Assembly: GCA_907165275.2 (NCBI GenBank)
Contig: OU015661.1
Span: 441,501-505,500 of the forward strand
Origin: Zygaena filipendulae
Lineage: Eukaryota; Arthropoda; Insecta; Lepidoptera; Zygaenidae
Direction of reading: 5' to 3'
Length of the DNA stretch: 64,000 bases
Shown here: in pieces, positions 32,472 to 45,082 of the stretch
Layout: each line of letters opens with the position of its first letter
Position numbering within the stretch: the stretch's first letter is position 1
Translations under genes and position numbers: made by a program
The notes under the pieces: model-generated
The model's input: the letters and a program-made list of their open reading frames with translations, nothing else
Databases searched by the model: none
Told to the model about the DNA's origin: nothing

Positions 32472-32932
32472 TAAGTTCTAGGAGACTTATGTCTAGCTAA
32501 AGTAATTTAAGTATAAAGCATCTGTTTTTCTATAGTAGAGTGTTTAGTTAATGCGGAGAGTGTAGCAATTAATGTATCTTAATAAGGTCTTGATTGTAAA
32601 TTTATTTTGATTAAATAAATTGGGTCAGGGAGAAATGACTCAAACACATTCAAATAGGCGTATCAGTATAATTCAAAATTCAAAACAATTTGCGGCATAA
32701 CTACACTCAAAATTCTTGTCTGGCGAACTGAAACAGCGTATCATACTAAAATGAGATTAGCGGATGGAATACTTTCGATACGTTAAAAATTATATTGAAT
32801 ACTTAGTGAATGTGGTTGGAGGGGCGTTGGGGCGGTCGTTTCCCAAGAACCAAAATAAATTTATAATATAATTAGTTGTTAGTAGATTAAAAGTTAAATT
32901 CCACAGTGTTTCATTAAACTTTGGGGGGGGAT
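32472..32932 (+). other. Retrotransposon 3-prime spacer and polypurine tract; no env
   Basis: These 461 bp carry no open frame of note. They end with TTTGGGGGGGGAT immediately before the LTR; GGGGGGGGA (32923-32931) is the likely polypurine primer for plus-strand synthesis. The absence of a third ORF separates this element from env-bearing insect errantiviruses. Confidence 0.85.
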
Positions 32933-35900
32933 TGTGACGACACATAAAGTCTAGCAAAATTTTTTTTGTTCTAAATAAATGTATAGAAGATAGTTAAAAG
33001 TATAGGAAATAGCGAAATACATACATTAAATTACGTTAAAAACCTATTAGAGGATGTTCCGGAACAAATTAAACTATAAGTAAAAATTTGTATGTTTTTG
33101 ATAAATAACTCCTAAACTAAAAGAGTTAGGACAAAAAGTTATATGAAAGAAAATGCTTATATTAATGGGTTCTAAATGTATGTTGAGTTTCAAGATTATA
33201 GGAGCAAGTTGAAAAAGACGGATTCCTCCCCCACCTCACCTCAGGCGTCTCGGAATTAACAGGGCTGAACGCACCGCCAGTATCCACGACGCCACCGTAT
33301 GCGGGGATGAGCGAGAAAAGTGTCCGAAAGACAAAAAAGTCTAATGAGGAAATAAGTTGATAGATGTGTGAAAATAGATGAACGAGCATGGGGGGAGTCA
33401 TGAACGGACACATAAAATAATATTTTTGCGCATTTATCAAATATAAAATTTATTTTCTCATATAGATTTTTAAATAATATTATCATGCAAAAAACGTCGT
33501 GATCGTGCGGGCTGCACATAAATCGTATAAACGGCTTATGTTAAAGTCCGGAAATGCATTATACATTCGTGAGAGTGTCATAAGCGAATACGATCAACAT
33601 ATTTTATATATAAAATTGCTCATTACACACGAGTTGCGTTGTGCAAAGGTGAATGTGCGCGAATGCGATACCTATTTGGAAGTTGCATGGAAGCGTATAT
33701 GGGCCGATGCGCTCCGCGAACGAGGTGTTTTGAGGAAAAACTGTATTGATTTATATCATTACAGTAGACGGTTCGTTATGAATAGTCTATAAAATAAACG
33801 CGTTATGCTTGGCGCGAAATATAGTCATTGTGCAATTGTCCGTTAGGACGATTCGTGCAGAGACATAATGATATTCGACAGTACGCTAGGCGTTCGGAAT
33901 ACGTTGTGCAGAGGCGAGCGCGCGCATTCACGGCGATCGAGTGTGTGTAAGCGTGGGCCGATGCGCTTCGTGACGAGTTGCCAGATGTATTGTGGTTATC
34001 ATACGAAAGACGGTTCGTTAAGAATAGTCTATAAAATCACTATTGGTACGCAGCTAGCTGCATCCAAACCTTTCTTTTTTTTACAAATATTGATCGGCAA
34101 GCGCGCACCGAGACATTGTCAGGGCGCGGTTGACCATTAGACGGTTCGTGAGAATAGTCTATAAAAACACTGCCAGAGCGCAGTTACAAGATAGACGGTT
34201 CGTTATGAATAGTCTATAAAATATTCGCGTAGTGCATGACGCGAAACACTGTTGGGGCGCAGTGGAACATTAGATGGTTCGTTATGAATAATCTAAATGA
34301 GCGTAAAAACGCAGAGTGAGTAAATGTTTTGTGCGAGGGTCTATCAGCGCGCGGTAGTCCGTTAGGATAACGTGGGCGTAGACTAAAAACATTTATCACA
34401 AGGAAGGTCAAACAAAGAGTTGTGTATGGTTTGTAATTTTATTAGATGAATTACAAATCATCTCAATACCGAATAAGGCTTGAATCAAACGTGTTGCAGT
34501 GACGGTGCTCTGATCCTAACCGATTAGGCATCGCGCGTCACGAGCGTACGACGGTGTAGATGGGTGGAAGTCCGCACCTTGAGTCGTCTGCGCCGAGGCG
34601 GGTTTCGTTGCACATGTATTGTATCTTGCCTCTTGAATAACTACGCCTTCCGTGTTATTCAAGCCACTTAAACTACGGAAACGGCAAATAAGAGACGTGG
34701 GTCCTCATTCCTACACTAAGGAAGAGTTGATCGCTCTCTATTCTTTCTTTTCTTTACAAATATAGTTGGCCAATGCGCGCTGATTTACGATTGCAGGCTG
34801 TGGAGACAGACTGGAGCTACTGTGTGTGACTCGCAACCGCATGTATGCTTATGTAGGTCTCAACGCTTTGCGATCGAGACAGTTGTGCAGCGGTTATGTG
34901 TATACAAATGTTCTGATGTGGCAGAACAAGTTGGATGCCCTAGTGGGTTCACAAGGGCGAGAGAGATTCAACTCAATTCAAAGCTACGGCTAATACTGCT
35001 TGCAGTAAAATAGAGAGTTCGACAGCTGAAGTTCCAGGTTCCAGTGGAGATTGGTTCCATACCACACATACAATTTTGGATCACTGTGCTGGGGTTCGGT
35101 TGTGGCGTGTCCATTTTCCAACCCTGGTCTGCGGACTGGCACATATTCAAGGGCCCACCATAGCTCCAACGCGACGGTAGTCTCCGGACTAGGGACGTAC
35201 AGTCTCCTCACTGGATTCCTGAAATGGATGCTGGTGAATGATCTACAAAATTATGCTCAGCCTCGTGAAACATGGGGGGGGGTGGCAGCTGCTTTAAGCA
35301 GGAGGATGGCCACCACCGTGGAGTAGCGCAGGACGGGGCTACGCCGCCTTCCAGGAAGTAATCTTGATTGCTAATAAAATATAAGATATTAATAACCAAG
35401 ATTATTGTTTTGGAAGCCATATTTACAGTAGGTTAGGTCAAAACTCTAGTACGTCGTTCGGGAAATGTGTTTTCAACACATTACATTCCCCTATAAGTCT
35501 ATCGGTGCGTGTGTTATCACGACCAAATATGTGAATCAAATAACGCGATATCCATCATTGGAGTCTCTCTACCACCGAGTGGAACATGAATATGAAAGAG
35601 TGGCGCTGCCCAGAGCGCAGATCATAACTGGGAAACAATCCACTAAACACAAGCTAGGCAAACTGTAGGGATAGTTAGACATTAGGGACCAAAAGCTAAA
35701 CTAAAAATAATCAGTCAAACTAATAGCTAGAATTAGAACAAAACTCTGAAATAGGGAATTAGGCCGGGAAACAATAAAATAACATACCGAACCAATTAGG
35801 GAGGTAGACAAATAAACTAAATAAAAATAGATCATCCACCTAGGGCTAAATTGTTAGGACGTCTAGGTAGATTAGATCATCCACCTAAAGCAAAAATCAT

Positions 35901-36351
35901 TAAATCGTCTAGGTAAATTTCGGGTAGGTACGTTTAGGTATTAGACCGTTCGTGTATTGAAATCGTTCACGGGCAGGTACGTCTAGGTGTTAGACCGTTC
36001 GTGTATTGAAATCGTTCACGGGTAGGTACGCCTAGGTATTAGACTGTTCGTGTATTGAAATCGTTCGCGGGTAGGTACGCCTAGGTATTAGACTGTTCGT
36101 GTATTGAAATCGTTCATGTGTAGGGCTAACTAGGTTTTGCGCCGTTCGTGTATCGAATCTAAAATTAGATAAATTTAAATAAAACTAATTATGCAAATAC
36201 TTAAACGATAGTTCAATCTCAACCTAAAAGAATCATAGGTTATACGAAAACAACAAAAATTAGAGTTCAAACCGCTAGACAATCAGGCCGAATAATTAAA
36301 AAGTAGATAAAAAGGGGACATCTAACATTCGCGAGGGGTGGGTAAGTTACA
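32933..36351 (+). repeat. 3-prime LTR (3,419 bp)
   Basis: It matches the 5-prime LTR at an offset of 8,759 with no difference that I noticed, including the TATA-bearing repeats (33766-34298) and the minisatellite (35830-36159; 49-bp units from 35921). It ends AAGTTACA and is followed by the ACTA duplication. Confidence 0.95.
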
Positions 36352-36355
36352 ACTA
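36352..36355 (+). repeat. Target-site duplication, right copy (ACTA)
   Basis: Matches ACTA at 24170-24173. Confidence 0.8.
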
Positions 36356-36372
36356 CATGATGAAACCGAAGA

Positions 36373-36393
36373 CCCCCCCCCCCCCCCCCCCCC
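36373..36393. repeat. C21 homopolymer beside the insertion
   Basis: An uninterrupted run of 21 C, 17 bp beyond the right target duplication. Length may vary or be misassembled. Confidence 0.9.
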
Positions 36394-39300
36394 AGACACC
36401 AATCATGGTATTTTGAAGTAGTACCCATACTACCGCTACCTAATCAGTACGGACCGATAACTGTACACGTGTCAGATAGCACAAATATGTCGGACGGGGG
36501 CGAGACAGTGACGCGATAATTTGCACAAAATGGCGAGTGGTAATTGGGTGGATGACATCGAATAACAGAAGCAATGCTACTCCATGCGAAGGATTGAGGT
36601 TCATGGGTCCAGCTAGAATTGTATCGGCTGAAGAAGATATTAACCTTAAAAATGAAATAAGATTATTTGGCATTGGCGATATTAAGAATTTCCTGTTTAT
36701 ATTTTTCCTTTGCATTATTATAAATAGGCTAGATTTGTTTTGTATCTCAAAAGAGACAGCTCGTATATTATTCTCGCTCACAAACGTCGTCGCCGACACA
36801 CCGAGCCCTATGCGACCCTAATGAGAGTTAATTCTGGCAGCGGTCCAATCAGGTGCTAACGCTGCGATGTGCGCTCGAGCGTCGCGTCGTTTGACCATCT
36901 CCAATAATACACAGCTCGGAGCTGCGGCGTAACGGTTATAGACTAACCAGAATAGCTACTAGAGGAACTTATAGACACGTATTGACAGGCCAACACGAAC
37001 AATAACGTGGACGTTGGAATTAGAAAACATTATCGACAGAGCGACGTCGCGACGCGACGCTCGGATCTGATATTCCGATACGTGGGTATTTTAATGCTAC
37101 TTTGATGTGTTTATTTTAATCGTGACACGGATACGATACGGACAATCTATAGGTAATAATAATAAAATTGATATCAAAGATAGTCCAGATCCCTATAGGT
37201 ACAATAATAATATTATTATGTAACCATTAGATTACGAACGAAGTTTTGTAGAATATAAAATATAAGAACTTACTCATTATCGATCATCAGACGATTTCCT
37301 ATCTCGCCCTATAGTAAATGGCTATAATATGGATTATAGATGACGTCACGTGTTAGATAATTAATGTTTATATACCTACTCGTCTTAAGGAGACTTCCGT
37401 TATAGCGCTCAGGGAGTGCCAAATACTCAGGTCATTCCAGTCCTTAGCAGTAGGTACGCATGACTGGGCATGAGCACATTCGTATGATAGAACCAATAAT
37501 TTTGACTTCTAAAATACCTATATTGCGTATCGTAGTTCGTTTGTTGGCCAAACTCCTTTTAATATCGAGTTCTTATTATAATACTCCTCCAGTTAACCAC
37601 TTCCTCAAACATAAAGCACTGCCTTTCTGATATTAGGATTGCGGGGTAACTTGTAATTTGAAAAAATAAAATAACGTGCTAACGTGCTAACGGGGCACAG
37701 CTAGTAATATATAAAAATTTATGTAACAAGCAAGTAGAAGTGTTTTATTTTTCACTCAAACTTTTAAAATGCTTTTTCTCAAACCTAGCTTTTTCAGAAT
37801 TTCAACTTCAAATGTCTAAAAAAAAAGTAGTAGTTTTTGAATTTTTTTTCAATCCTAACCATCAATTGACTATTCTAGATATCGAATGTAGTCTCAACTC
37901 AATTCCCCACTACTGGTACCTTTTTGCTTGGACGCCCACATAATATTTTCTCTTCCGGCTTGTTAGACCATACGGCTACTGCGCGAGTCTAAAAGTCGAG
38001 CGCAAGTAAAGCATAATATATAAACATAATTAAATTTAAATAAGTAATTTATTGTTTTTTGTTATTATGAAATACTGAACGGGTTTTAGAACATACGTCC
38101 GGTTTATAAAAGATATGATTAGCTATTAAAAAGGTTTTAAGAGTAAAATGTCCGGCCAAAATAAAGGCCGAGTCCGGCTTTTGTGTTTTTGAACCTTTGA
38201 ATTGAATTGAACCTGGCAACCCTACTTGCGATCTGCCAGCACTAATGTTTGCGGCTGATGTTTTCTAATACGAACTTCCACTCCATTATTCACACCTCCA
38301 GCTACAGATTTCGAGTTTTCATGCATAGCATTTATGCTGCAGATTTCTTAACGAGTCAATTTGTTAATGAGTATGATTTAGCTTTTGTATGCATTAAAAA
38401 GATTATTATTATTATCATTGGCTGATGCCTTTCAAAGACGTAACCTCATTTCGGGTTACTGTAGACAACCGCATTTAGGATTCAAATTGTTTATTTCATA
38501 GCCTTAATTTTCTCTTTCTTCATAATCTTTATTAGAAGTCAATAAAAAAACTTTGGAATAGTCGTTTCACAACACCTTATCCACCAAACATCATAATTGT
38601 ATAATGTCTTGTTCGCACGAAGTGATATCCAACACAAATGCGAAATGGCTCCAGCGAGAGTCAGATGAGAGGCTTCTGTATCAAAACACCACCTGTTGAT
38701 ATGTTTACGTACGCAAATTGCGAAGGCCTAGACCTTCACGGCGCGCGGCGGGGCGCCGCCGCGTGGGCGCCGCGCGGCCGCGTGCGGTAGGTCGCGCTCC
38801 GCCTCCGCCCCGCCGCGCCCGGCCGCCGGCGCCACGGGCCACAGTAAGACAGCCACACTACACCACTTGCATTTATCTCCACCATCCCATCTCATTTGAC
38901 CTCTGAGTCGTTTATTAAGTTTCCAATCACTGTTTTGTCGCTAAATTCCAAATTACTTGAACTTCCAATGAAAATCTAGTACCTATGACCAAGTTGACAT
39001 ATTTTGTCAATAGAATTAAACAATATACGTACACCAAATAATTGCAAAGAAAGACCACTCGAAAAGTTGTATTAGCAAATCCTCGTATATTCTATGTATA
39101 TCTGGCACTATTCGGACTTCGGTCCGGTTTTTTAATGATATCTCTTCTAAAGTGGCGCTTGCTGGTCAGTTCTCGATCAGATCTAGTCGCTTGATTACCA
39201 CTTCCCGTCTCATTCGACAGACGGACGGTCGCGAACGACCTACAGCCAACGATATTGTTAGTATTATAATATGTATTTGGCCTAGAGCTATAAATCCCAT

Positions 39301-39678
39301 TTGCAACTTTGTCGTCACTGTTAAGTAACAACCTCTGCAAGTGTGCGCGTGACATGAATAAGTCAAGTGAAACATAAACATAAACTGCATATTATGTTTC
39401 CTTCTATTTGCTGGGAAATGTCACAGTTTTTTTTTTTTATGAAGTTGACAATTAGCACTTTGGTGTAAATGAGATTGATGATATACTGGACAATCTATCA
39501 TTATAAAGGGATATAAATAAAGTTTGTAAATAATAAGTATGTTTGGACGTAAAGGGTCTGCAACTACTGAATTCTTTCCCTGATAGAAAGCTGCATTATC
39601 CCTGAGTGTAACAGGATACTTTTTAGAGTTACCGAGAGAGTCCCGAAGCCCTCGAGCTCTATATACTATTATACATAT
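36394..39678. other. No gene recognised; CpG-rich block at 38720-38855
   Basis: Opposite-strand frames at 36440-36821 were read and not recognised. A Helitron terminus fragment (GGGGCACAGCTAGT) lies at about 37683-37706. The block 38720-38855 is extremely CpG-rich (GGCGCGCGGCGGGGCGCCGC) and is a candidate promoter or enhancer. The remainder is AT-rich spacer. Confidence 0.4.
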
Positions 39679-39726
39679 TATCATGGACCAATCAAACAAG
39701 AGTTCTAGTTTTATTGGTCCATGATA
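39679..39726. repeat. 14-bp perfect inverted repeat, 20-base loop
   Basis: TATCATGGACCAAT at 39679-39692 is inverted at 39713-39726 (ATTGGTCCATGATA). No transposon termini recognised. Confidence 0.85.
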
Positions 39727-40189
39727 TTATACAAAATTTACTCTTCCAAAACAAGCTATAGTTCTTCATGCTCGTGTTAAGTAAAAAGTAGATATATCGG
39801 ATGAACTAAAATGGATGTAAGCTTCCACGAGAAAAGCTTATAGTTTATTGAAAGTTTTCATATTGTTATTATTTTGCTGAACTTAATAATACTTGGATTT
39901 TGAACCGTGTATAATTTTATTTATTCATTTATTCAAAAAGTTTCGGTTTATCATACAACAAAAAACAAGATTGCTAGTTGTGAATTCATTGCACACTAAC
40001 TTACAGGTAAACACCGCAAGCATAAATAACAAAGAGAGTAAAGAACAAACAACGGAAAATATACTCCATCGATCACTGGAAAGGAAAATTTCTACAGGTC
40101 AACGTTCCAGCGCGCATGTGTACGAGGTACGGTCTCCATATGAATTTAACATAATCAGTGCTCGGCTGATGTCGATGCCTACCGTACCT
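39727..40189. other. No gene recognised
   Basis: AT-rich spacer. A possible minus-strand micro-exon at 40005-40075 is discussed among rejected items. Confidence 0.35.
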
Positions 40190-40290
40190 TCTCCTTTAGC
40201 CAAGTTGACAATCTATAAATCGTTATCGCTATGAAAAATAAGGAACAGAATCGTTGAGTATGTCACGTGGTCACGAAATATTGGACTTTT
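40190..40290. mobile_element. MITE family M3, left half of a split copy
   Basis: TTAGCCAAGTTGACAATCTA, ATCGTTATCGCTATGAAAAA and GTCACGTGGTCACGAAATAT match the left half of 9370-9570 and 44591-44769. The right terminus (CAACTTGGCTAAGAGGG) is at 40899-40915, after about 600 bp of other sequence that includes a Helitron-like element. Confidence 0.5.
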
Positions 40291-40687
40291 GAAAGGACGA
40301 CCTTACATACATACATTATGATAATTTACTTAGGCTTTTAACGTGTTGTTTTTTTTTTACTTTTTATTATTATCTACTTACTCTATTTTTACTTTTTAAA
40401 TTATTTTTGAAACTAAGAAATGCAGATTGTGGACGGTCTTATTGATAGTGTGAAGCCATCTCCCTTCTACGGTTGCCACTGAAAATCAGCGTCGTGGAAC
40501 TTAGTGCCACGGCATAATGCTGAGTGGTAGCCATTTTGGTACCAAGTATTCTAGTATAAGACTCACGCTTGTACTTATATTATCTTTATGGTATCAAATG
40601 AACTTTTTTCTATTCTATTCTATTCTACTTGACTACGTGACATGACGATAGATTCCTCAGTTCGCGATGCGTAATGATTATTACACA
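40291..40687. other. No gene recognised
   Basis: T-rich spacer with a CTATT simple repeat at about 40608-40627. It may be part of an insertion within the split MITE. Confidence 0.35.
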
Positions 40688-40895
40688 CTAGCTGATCCTC
40701 GCGGTTTCACCCGCGTTAATTTCGAAGTTCCCTCGGGAATTCCGGGACAAAAAATACCCTATGTCCTACGCTGTACTCCTGACAATATGTGTGCAAAATT
40801 TCATGATGATCGGTTGAGCCGTAGAGGCGTGAAAGCGTAACAGACAGACAGAGAGACAGAGTTACTTTCGCATTTATAATATATATTTGTAGGGA
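40688..40895 (-). mobile_element. Helitron-like element, minus orientation, complete
   Basis: Minus strand: start TCCCTACAAATATATATTAT (preceded by A), body ATCATCATGAAATTTTGCAC, hairpin CGCGGGTGAAACCGCG and terminus GATCAGCTAG (followed by T). It is 208 bp. Confidence 0.75.
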
Positions 40896-42028
40896 TTATC
40901 AACTTGGCTAAGAGGGCTGGAGCGTGCGCACACCGAACCCGACGGTGCATGTGGGCTACATGGGTAGCGTTGTTTTCCTCAACAGTCGCAACGGGATCGA
41001 GGAGATGCTGCGAAATTGGTGAAAACAACTTGTACATTACTACGCAGCTACGCAACTACTCGCTGGCGGCGTGTTTGTTCTCAACAGATTTTACAAAACA
41101 AACGAGCGACCGAGTTTCGCCCACCCAGTTTTTATTTCTACAAGACCAATTCAAATGTTTCTACTTCAATTCTAATTTGGTAAGCAATAAAGTTCAAGTC
41201 GAAGGACTTGCTTACATTGTTTACCAAATTATTTGTATTTTGTTTACGTCGAATTTTAACTGTTTTAATGTCGAGATCGAAGATATTGAAAGAGAATAGA
41301 TAGACAATACGGTCGGCTGCTAACCTTTCCCCTTGAACCATGCATGGTCAAATGATCTTATGCTCACAAAATGCCGTTGGCTAGCAAAAACTATTGTCTA
41401 TAGATACCACTTGACGGAAAGCGATGTGATTGGCTATTTGAAATGTACTTTGTGGTGACTGGTAGGTATTTGATTGCGTCACAACGGTGTGATTGGTTTT
41501 ATTTTGATCATTCCCCCCGCAAAAATTGGTTGACGTGGATTGCATGGTAAAAGTTTTTAGGTATTGTTCGTCTATTCTCTTACAATGTCTTTGGTCGAAA
41601 TAATAAAAAAAACCTCTTTGAGGTTGAACGGTCGAGTGTGAATATAAACTATTGTAATTTATCGCAGTGTGTTGCGTAGTAACATTGTTCTTATCATGTT
41701 TTTCGTTGCTGTAAAAACATATTACATAATTTCCTCAAGTTAAAAAGTGGATAATAATACGGAAATCATTGCGTCTGATATTTTGATGAATGCCCCAAGG
41801 GATTTTTAATTTTAAAATTCAAGCGCGTGGAACCGAAGGAAACAGCTGTTGTTGACGAGCACTTCGGAATTTCAGAACGGAGTAGGTACGTGTAATTTTG
41901 GAATTTGGTTATAGAATACTTTTCGTTCCGGCACAAAGATTTCCTGAAGGGAGTTTCGAAACTGACGAAGGTGAAACACTGGGAATAGCTAGTGTGCAAT
42001 AAACAGAAGTCGAATATTTCAACTTTTT
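40896..42028. other. No gene recognised; MITE terminus and decayed Helitron fragment
   Basis: The M3 right terminus occupies 40896-40920. CCAAT-type motifs (GTGATTGGCT, GTGATTGGTT) cluster at 41430-41500. A decayed Helitron-like sequence ending GGGAATAGCTAG lies at about 41850-41992. Overlapping frames at 40904-41341 have no recognisable motif. Confidence 0.4.
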
Positions 42029-42240
42029 CAAGCCTGCCCGCTAATCAACAGGTTCCGGGTTCGATTGATTCCTGGTGAGGGTGGATTTTGTGTGACAAAC
42101 ACAGGGTTCGATCTTCCAGCCCGGGCGTGTTTATGTATCTATACTATAATATGTTATAATGTGTAGTAGGTATATACCATGTGTTGCTTGGTGTCCACGA
42201 CACAAGCTTATAGCTTGGGATCAAGTATATCTATGTGACG
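42029..42240 (+). mobile_element. tRNA-derived SINE (family A), 5-prime truncated
   Basis: CCTGCCCGCTAATCAACAGG, a B-box with an extra GATT (GGTTCGATTGATTCC), then CCAGCCCGGGCGTGTTTATG and ATACCATGTGTTGCTTGG match the 19880 copy. Confidence 0.7.
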
Positions 42241-43404
42241 CTGTGTCTATTTTTGGCCGACGATAACATAATATTAGGAACCTGAACCGCGACCCTCCCG
42301 TCTTCAATGGCGACGCGGCACAAGCAATGTCTTCAGGAGCGATACTTCACTCAGTCACCTCGCTCGGCGCCTCATTCGCGCGGTAACCCCGGAAACCCTG
42401 GCACGCTTGTATCGACTTCTCTTCCGTTCGTTCCAATGCGGAAATCTTTGACTCACAAAAAACACACCGTCCGAAACAATTTCGCGGTCCAACGATCGCA
42501 AAGATGAGGTACTAAAGCACAACAGTAGTACACTTCTACCAGTAATACCGATTTACAATCAATTCCCGACCAGGACCGTCACCGATGTCCGCATTTTGCG
42601 CTGTTGTTGTTTTAATAACGGCACCAAAGGTCACAGTGTGCAACAAAGTTAGCTCGAATGGGTCGCGATTTGCAACGACTTCCGCAAAATTGCACGGAAT
42701 GTTCAGGCGTTCAGTGGAAACTTAGCGATTATATCGAGGTTGGACTTCTTGCGCTATTTTTTTTTTGTTGCCCACGCAGATAACGACACTAGTTGTAGAT
42801 TACAGAGTAGAGTATTTTGCCATTGTAAACGATGTCCGCTATCGCCAACTGCGTGTATATTATGATCCATTGGAAATTAAAGGACTTTGAATTATAGTTT
42901 TAAAATCTTTTTCCAATTTAAATATGTTTAGACCTGAAATTATAATAACACACCTAAAAACAGAGTTTAGATTCGACCCATTGGGACCGATATCAGTCGA
43001 CATAGACCACTTTGAGAATGACTGCCCCGTACTCCCTATGCATGGGTATTTATTACCCGTATCAAACTAGCCAATGAGCAACATATGTTGGACAGTCGAT
43101 CTCTGGGCTCTGTGGGCAGTTGGCCACTGACTATATTATGTTGTTTGGAGTTTGTCACTTAAGTAGTCAAGTTGATGCGACTTGCGTATCAACTAGGCTA
43201 ACATAACCTAAAACTTATTTGCTCGTACCGATAGAGATTATTACAATGGTCTTATATTGCGCAACGAACATCGCTCATGATATAAGCGCTCGCATTCGCT
43301 ATCTAAGCATTCGGCCGATGCATGGACAAGACTTGTTGAACCTTACACCTCCATTTGTAGATAATAATATTATATATAAATAATATTATGTACTTACCTA
43401 ACCT
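42241..43404. other. No gene recognised
   Basis: Mixed-composition spacer. The frame at 42307-42507 is not supported by splice sites or motifs. Confidence 0.35.
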
Positions 43405-43505
43405 ACCCAGTGCGTATTGTACGACGATCATATTGGCAAATGTGGTTCGATTCTCGATGGCGGAACTCGTATGCGCTACACTTTCCAGTCTAGGTACCTG
43501 TCATG
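43405..43505 (+). mobile_element. tRNA-derived SINE remnant, related to family A
   Basis: A B-box-like TGGTTCGATTCTCGATGG is followed by CTACACTTTCCAGTCTAGGT, aligning with the B-box and CCACTTTCCAGTCTGGG of family A. A donor-like GTAAGT on minus at about 43394 is therefore probably fortuitous. Confidence 0.4.
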
Positions 43506-44590
43506 ATTTTATTTCATTTTCAAAAGTCTTTATAAGGCAAAAAAACTTTATATCACAGGCATATAGTGCTAGACCCAATTCACAGATAACCTATTTTAGA
43601 TTACACAGCTGTAACGCCAAATAGTAACAAACTTTTTAACACTAATTTAAAACCTATTTAAATCAAACCTCTTTTTTTATCCACAAATATACAATATGAC
43701 TTATATAAGTTATAACAAACATTTTTTTTCTATTTTATTGTGAAAATGTTTACAACAGTACACTGTTGTAAACAGCCCTGTACTTTCAACCCTGTAAATA
43801 TTTGCGACTAATTTTACCACATCTTATTGAACTATATTATTATATCTTGCCAACCTGTAAACAGGTTTTTGGCGAGTAAGCGCTCATCTTATTAATAAAA
43901 AACGTATTTCTATGCTATCTAATTAACAACTTAATTAACAACCATTAAACCAGCCAGAAATAAACAAACACATTACTGGGCAGCTTCGCCCAATAATATA
44001 GGTAGGTACTAGGTACTTACCTTTATTTATTTTTTTAGTTTTGCAATTAAATTATGTAGTTATGAAATGCACATACCTACTTATAAGTCTCTAGTTGCTT
44101 CGTATGCAGCACTGTGTGCCTGGAAATAAAAGGTTTCACAGCATTCGCAGCTGTCGAATAGGTTAAAACTTTAACTACTTCTGAGCGCGCGTAATTGAGC
44201 TGCAAATCAGCCGCTGATTGAACGAGTCGGCGAGCATTCAGGTAACCGAACACTATAATATTTTCATTTATAATTAGTATTGAATGTCAATGTCAAAGTT
44301 AATTGTATTCAAAGCTGACCCTTGAGTGTGACTCTTTTTGACGTCAACAAAACTTAACATTAATCATGAGGCCGATGGCTGGAAAGAGCCGCGCAACCAA
44401 CTCCCCACACTGTCTGATCATATATAGAAGCGAAAGGTCACTGACTCATTGACTATTCACGAAAACTATGCGTGTTATTGAGGTGAAATTTGGCAGGTAG
44501 TTTATGAAGAGTAGAAGTCAGCTACGAAAGGATTTCATGGAGTTTTACGGATCACAAACTATGAGTTAAATTTGAAAATGACCTTAAATC
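43506..44590. other. No gene recognised
   Basis: AT-rich spacer with a small inverted repeat GCCAACCTG/CAGGTTTTTGGC near 43848-43873. CATATATAGAAGCG near 44417 is a weak TATA-like site. Confidence 0.35.
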
Positions 44591-44769
44591 AGCCCCCTTA
44601 GCGAAGTTGACACTCTACAATCGTTAACGCATAGAAAACTAAGGAACGGAGTCGTTATGTCACGTCGTCACGCAAAACTGGACTTTTGATTAAACGATAC
44701 ATAGGTTTCTTGGTTTTCTACGCGTTAACGATTATTAATACATAGATAGCGAACTTGGTTAAGGGGGCG
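44591..44769. mobile_element. MITE family M3, copy 2
   Basis: Ends CAGCCCCCTTAGCGAAGTTG and GAACTTGGTTAAGGGGGCGG are inverted, with ACAATCGTTAACGCATAGAA and TTCTACGCGTTAACGATT inside. It is 179 bp. Confidence 0.7.
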
Positions 44770-45082
44770 GTTGCCACCACGTTCATTCATGTCGATCGAG
44801 GCGCGTGCTTCGTGTATTGTATATTGTTTACGCGTAGTTGGGCGCTGAGTGCTGACGTCACAGCGGTCAGGGCAACGCAGAGCCGCCGGACACTTTACTT
44901 GCCCACAATAACATTCATCGTCGACCGCTTGCTCAGTCGGAGCTAAGTGAAATCTAAGTGATTCAGAATGAGACACTCTTTTTAAGCATTTACTAATAAT
45001 AAAATTCTACATAACAATAGTTTTAATATTATACATAAATACGTAAACGATTGACGCAAAAACTGTTATGCGTCATGGGCGC
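44770..45082. other. No gene recognised
   Basis: Spacer with moderate CpG content near 44800-44930. Opposite-strand frames are not called. Confidence 0.35.

Larger units (their letters stand above)
24174..36351 (+). mobile_element. Complete Ty3/gypsy-type LTR retrotransposon with very long LTRs
   Basis: The element spans 12,178 bp. Order: 3,419-bp LTR, primer binding site, leader, gag, pol, short 3-prime spacer, polypurine tract, 3,419-bp LTR. The LTRs begin TGTGACGACACATAAAG and end AAGTTACA (TG...CA). All stretches I compared are identical at an offset of 8,759, and ACTA flanks both sides. These features point to a recent, structurally intact insertion. Pol order (PR-RT-RH-IN) and the GPY/F module place it in Ty3/gypsy. 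There is no envelope gene: only 461 bp separate the pol stop from the 3-prime LTR. LTRs this long are unusual for insect elements of this class, and more than half of the element is LTR. Confidence 0.95.

Noticed and set aside
32472..32932. Possible env gene of the retrotransposon
   Set aside because: Only 461 bp without an open frame lie between the pol stop and the LTR.
40005..40075. Minus-strand 71-bp exon-like segment between a TTTCCTTTCCAG acceptor and a CCT|GTAAGT donor, in phase with the 48606-48695 exon
   Set aside because: The frame is open and phases fit both neighbours, but the sequence is T-rich without codon bias, the donor has T at -1, and phase matches occur one time in three by chance.
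43388..43505. Minus-strand TTAG|GTAAGT donor with an open frame upstream
   Set aside because: The same bases align to the B-box and body of the family A SINE on the plus strand.
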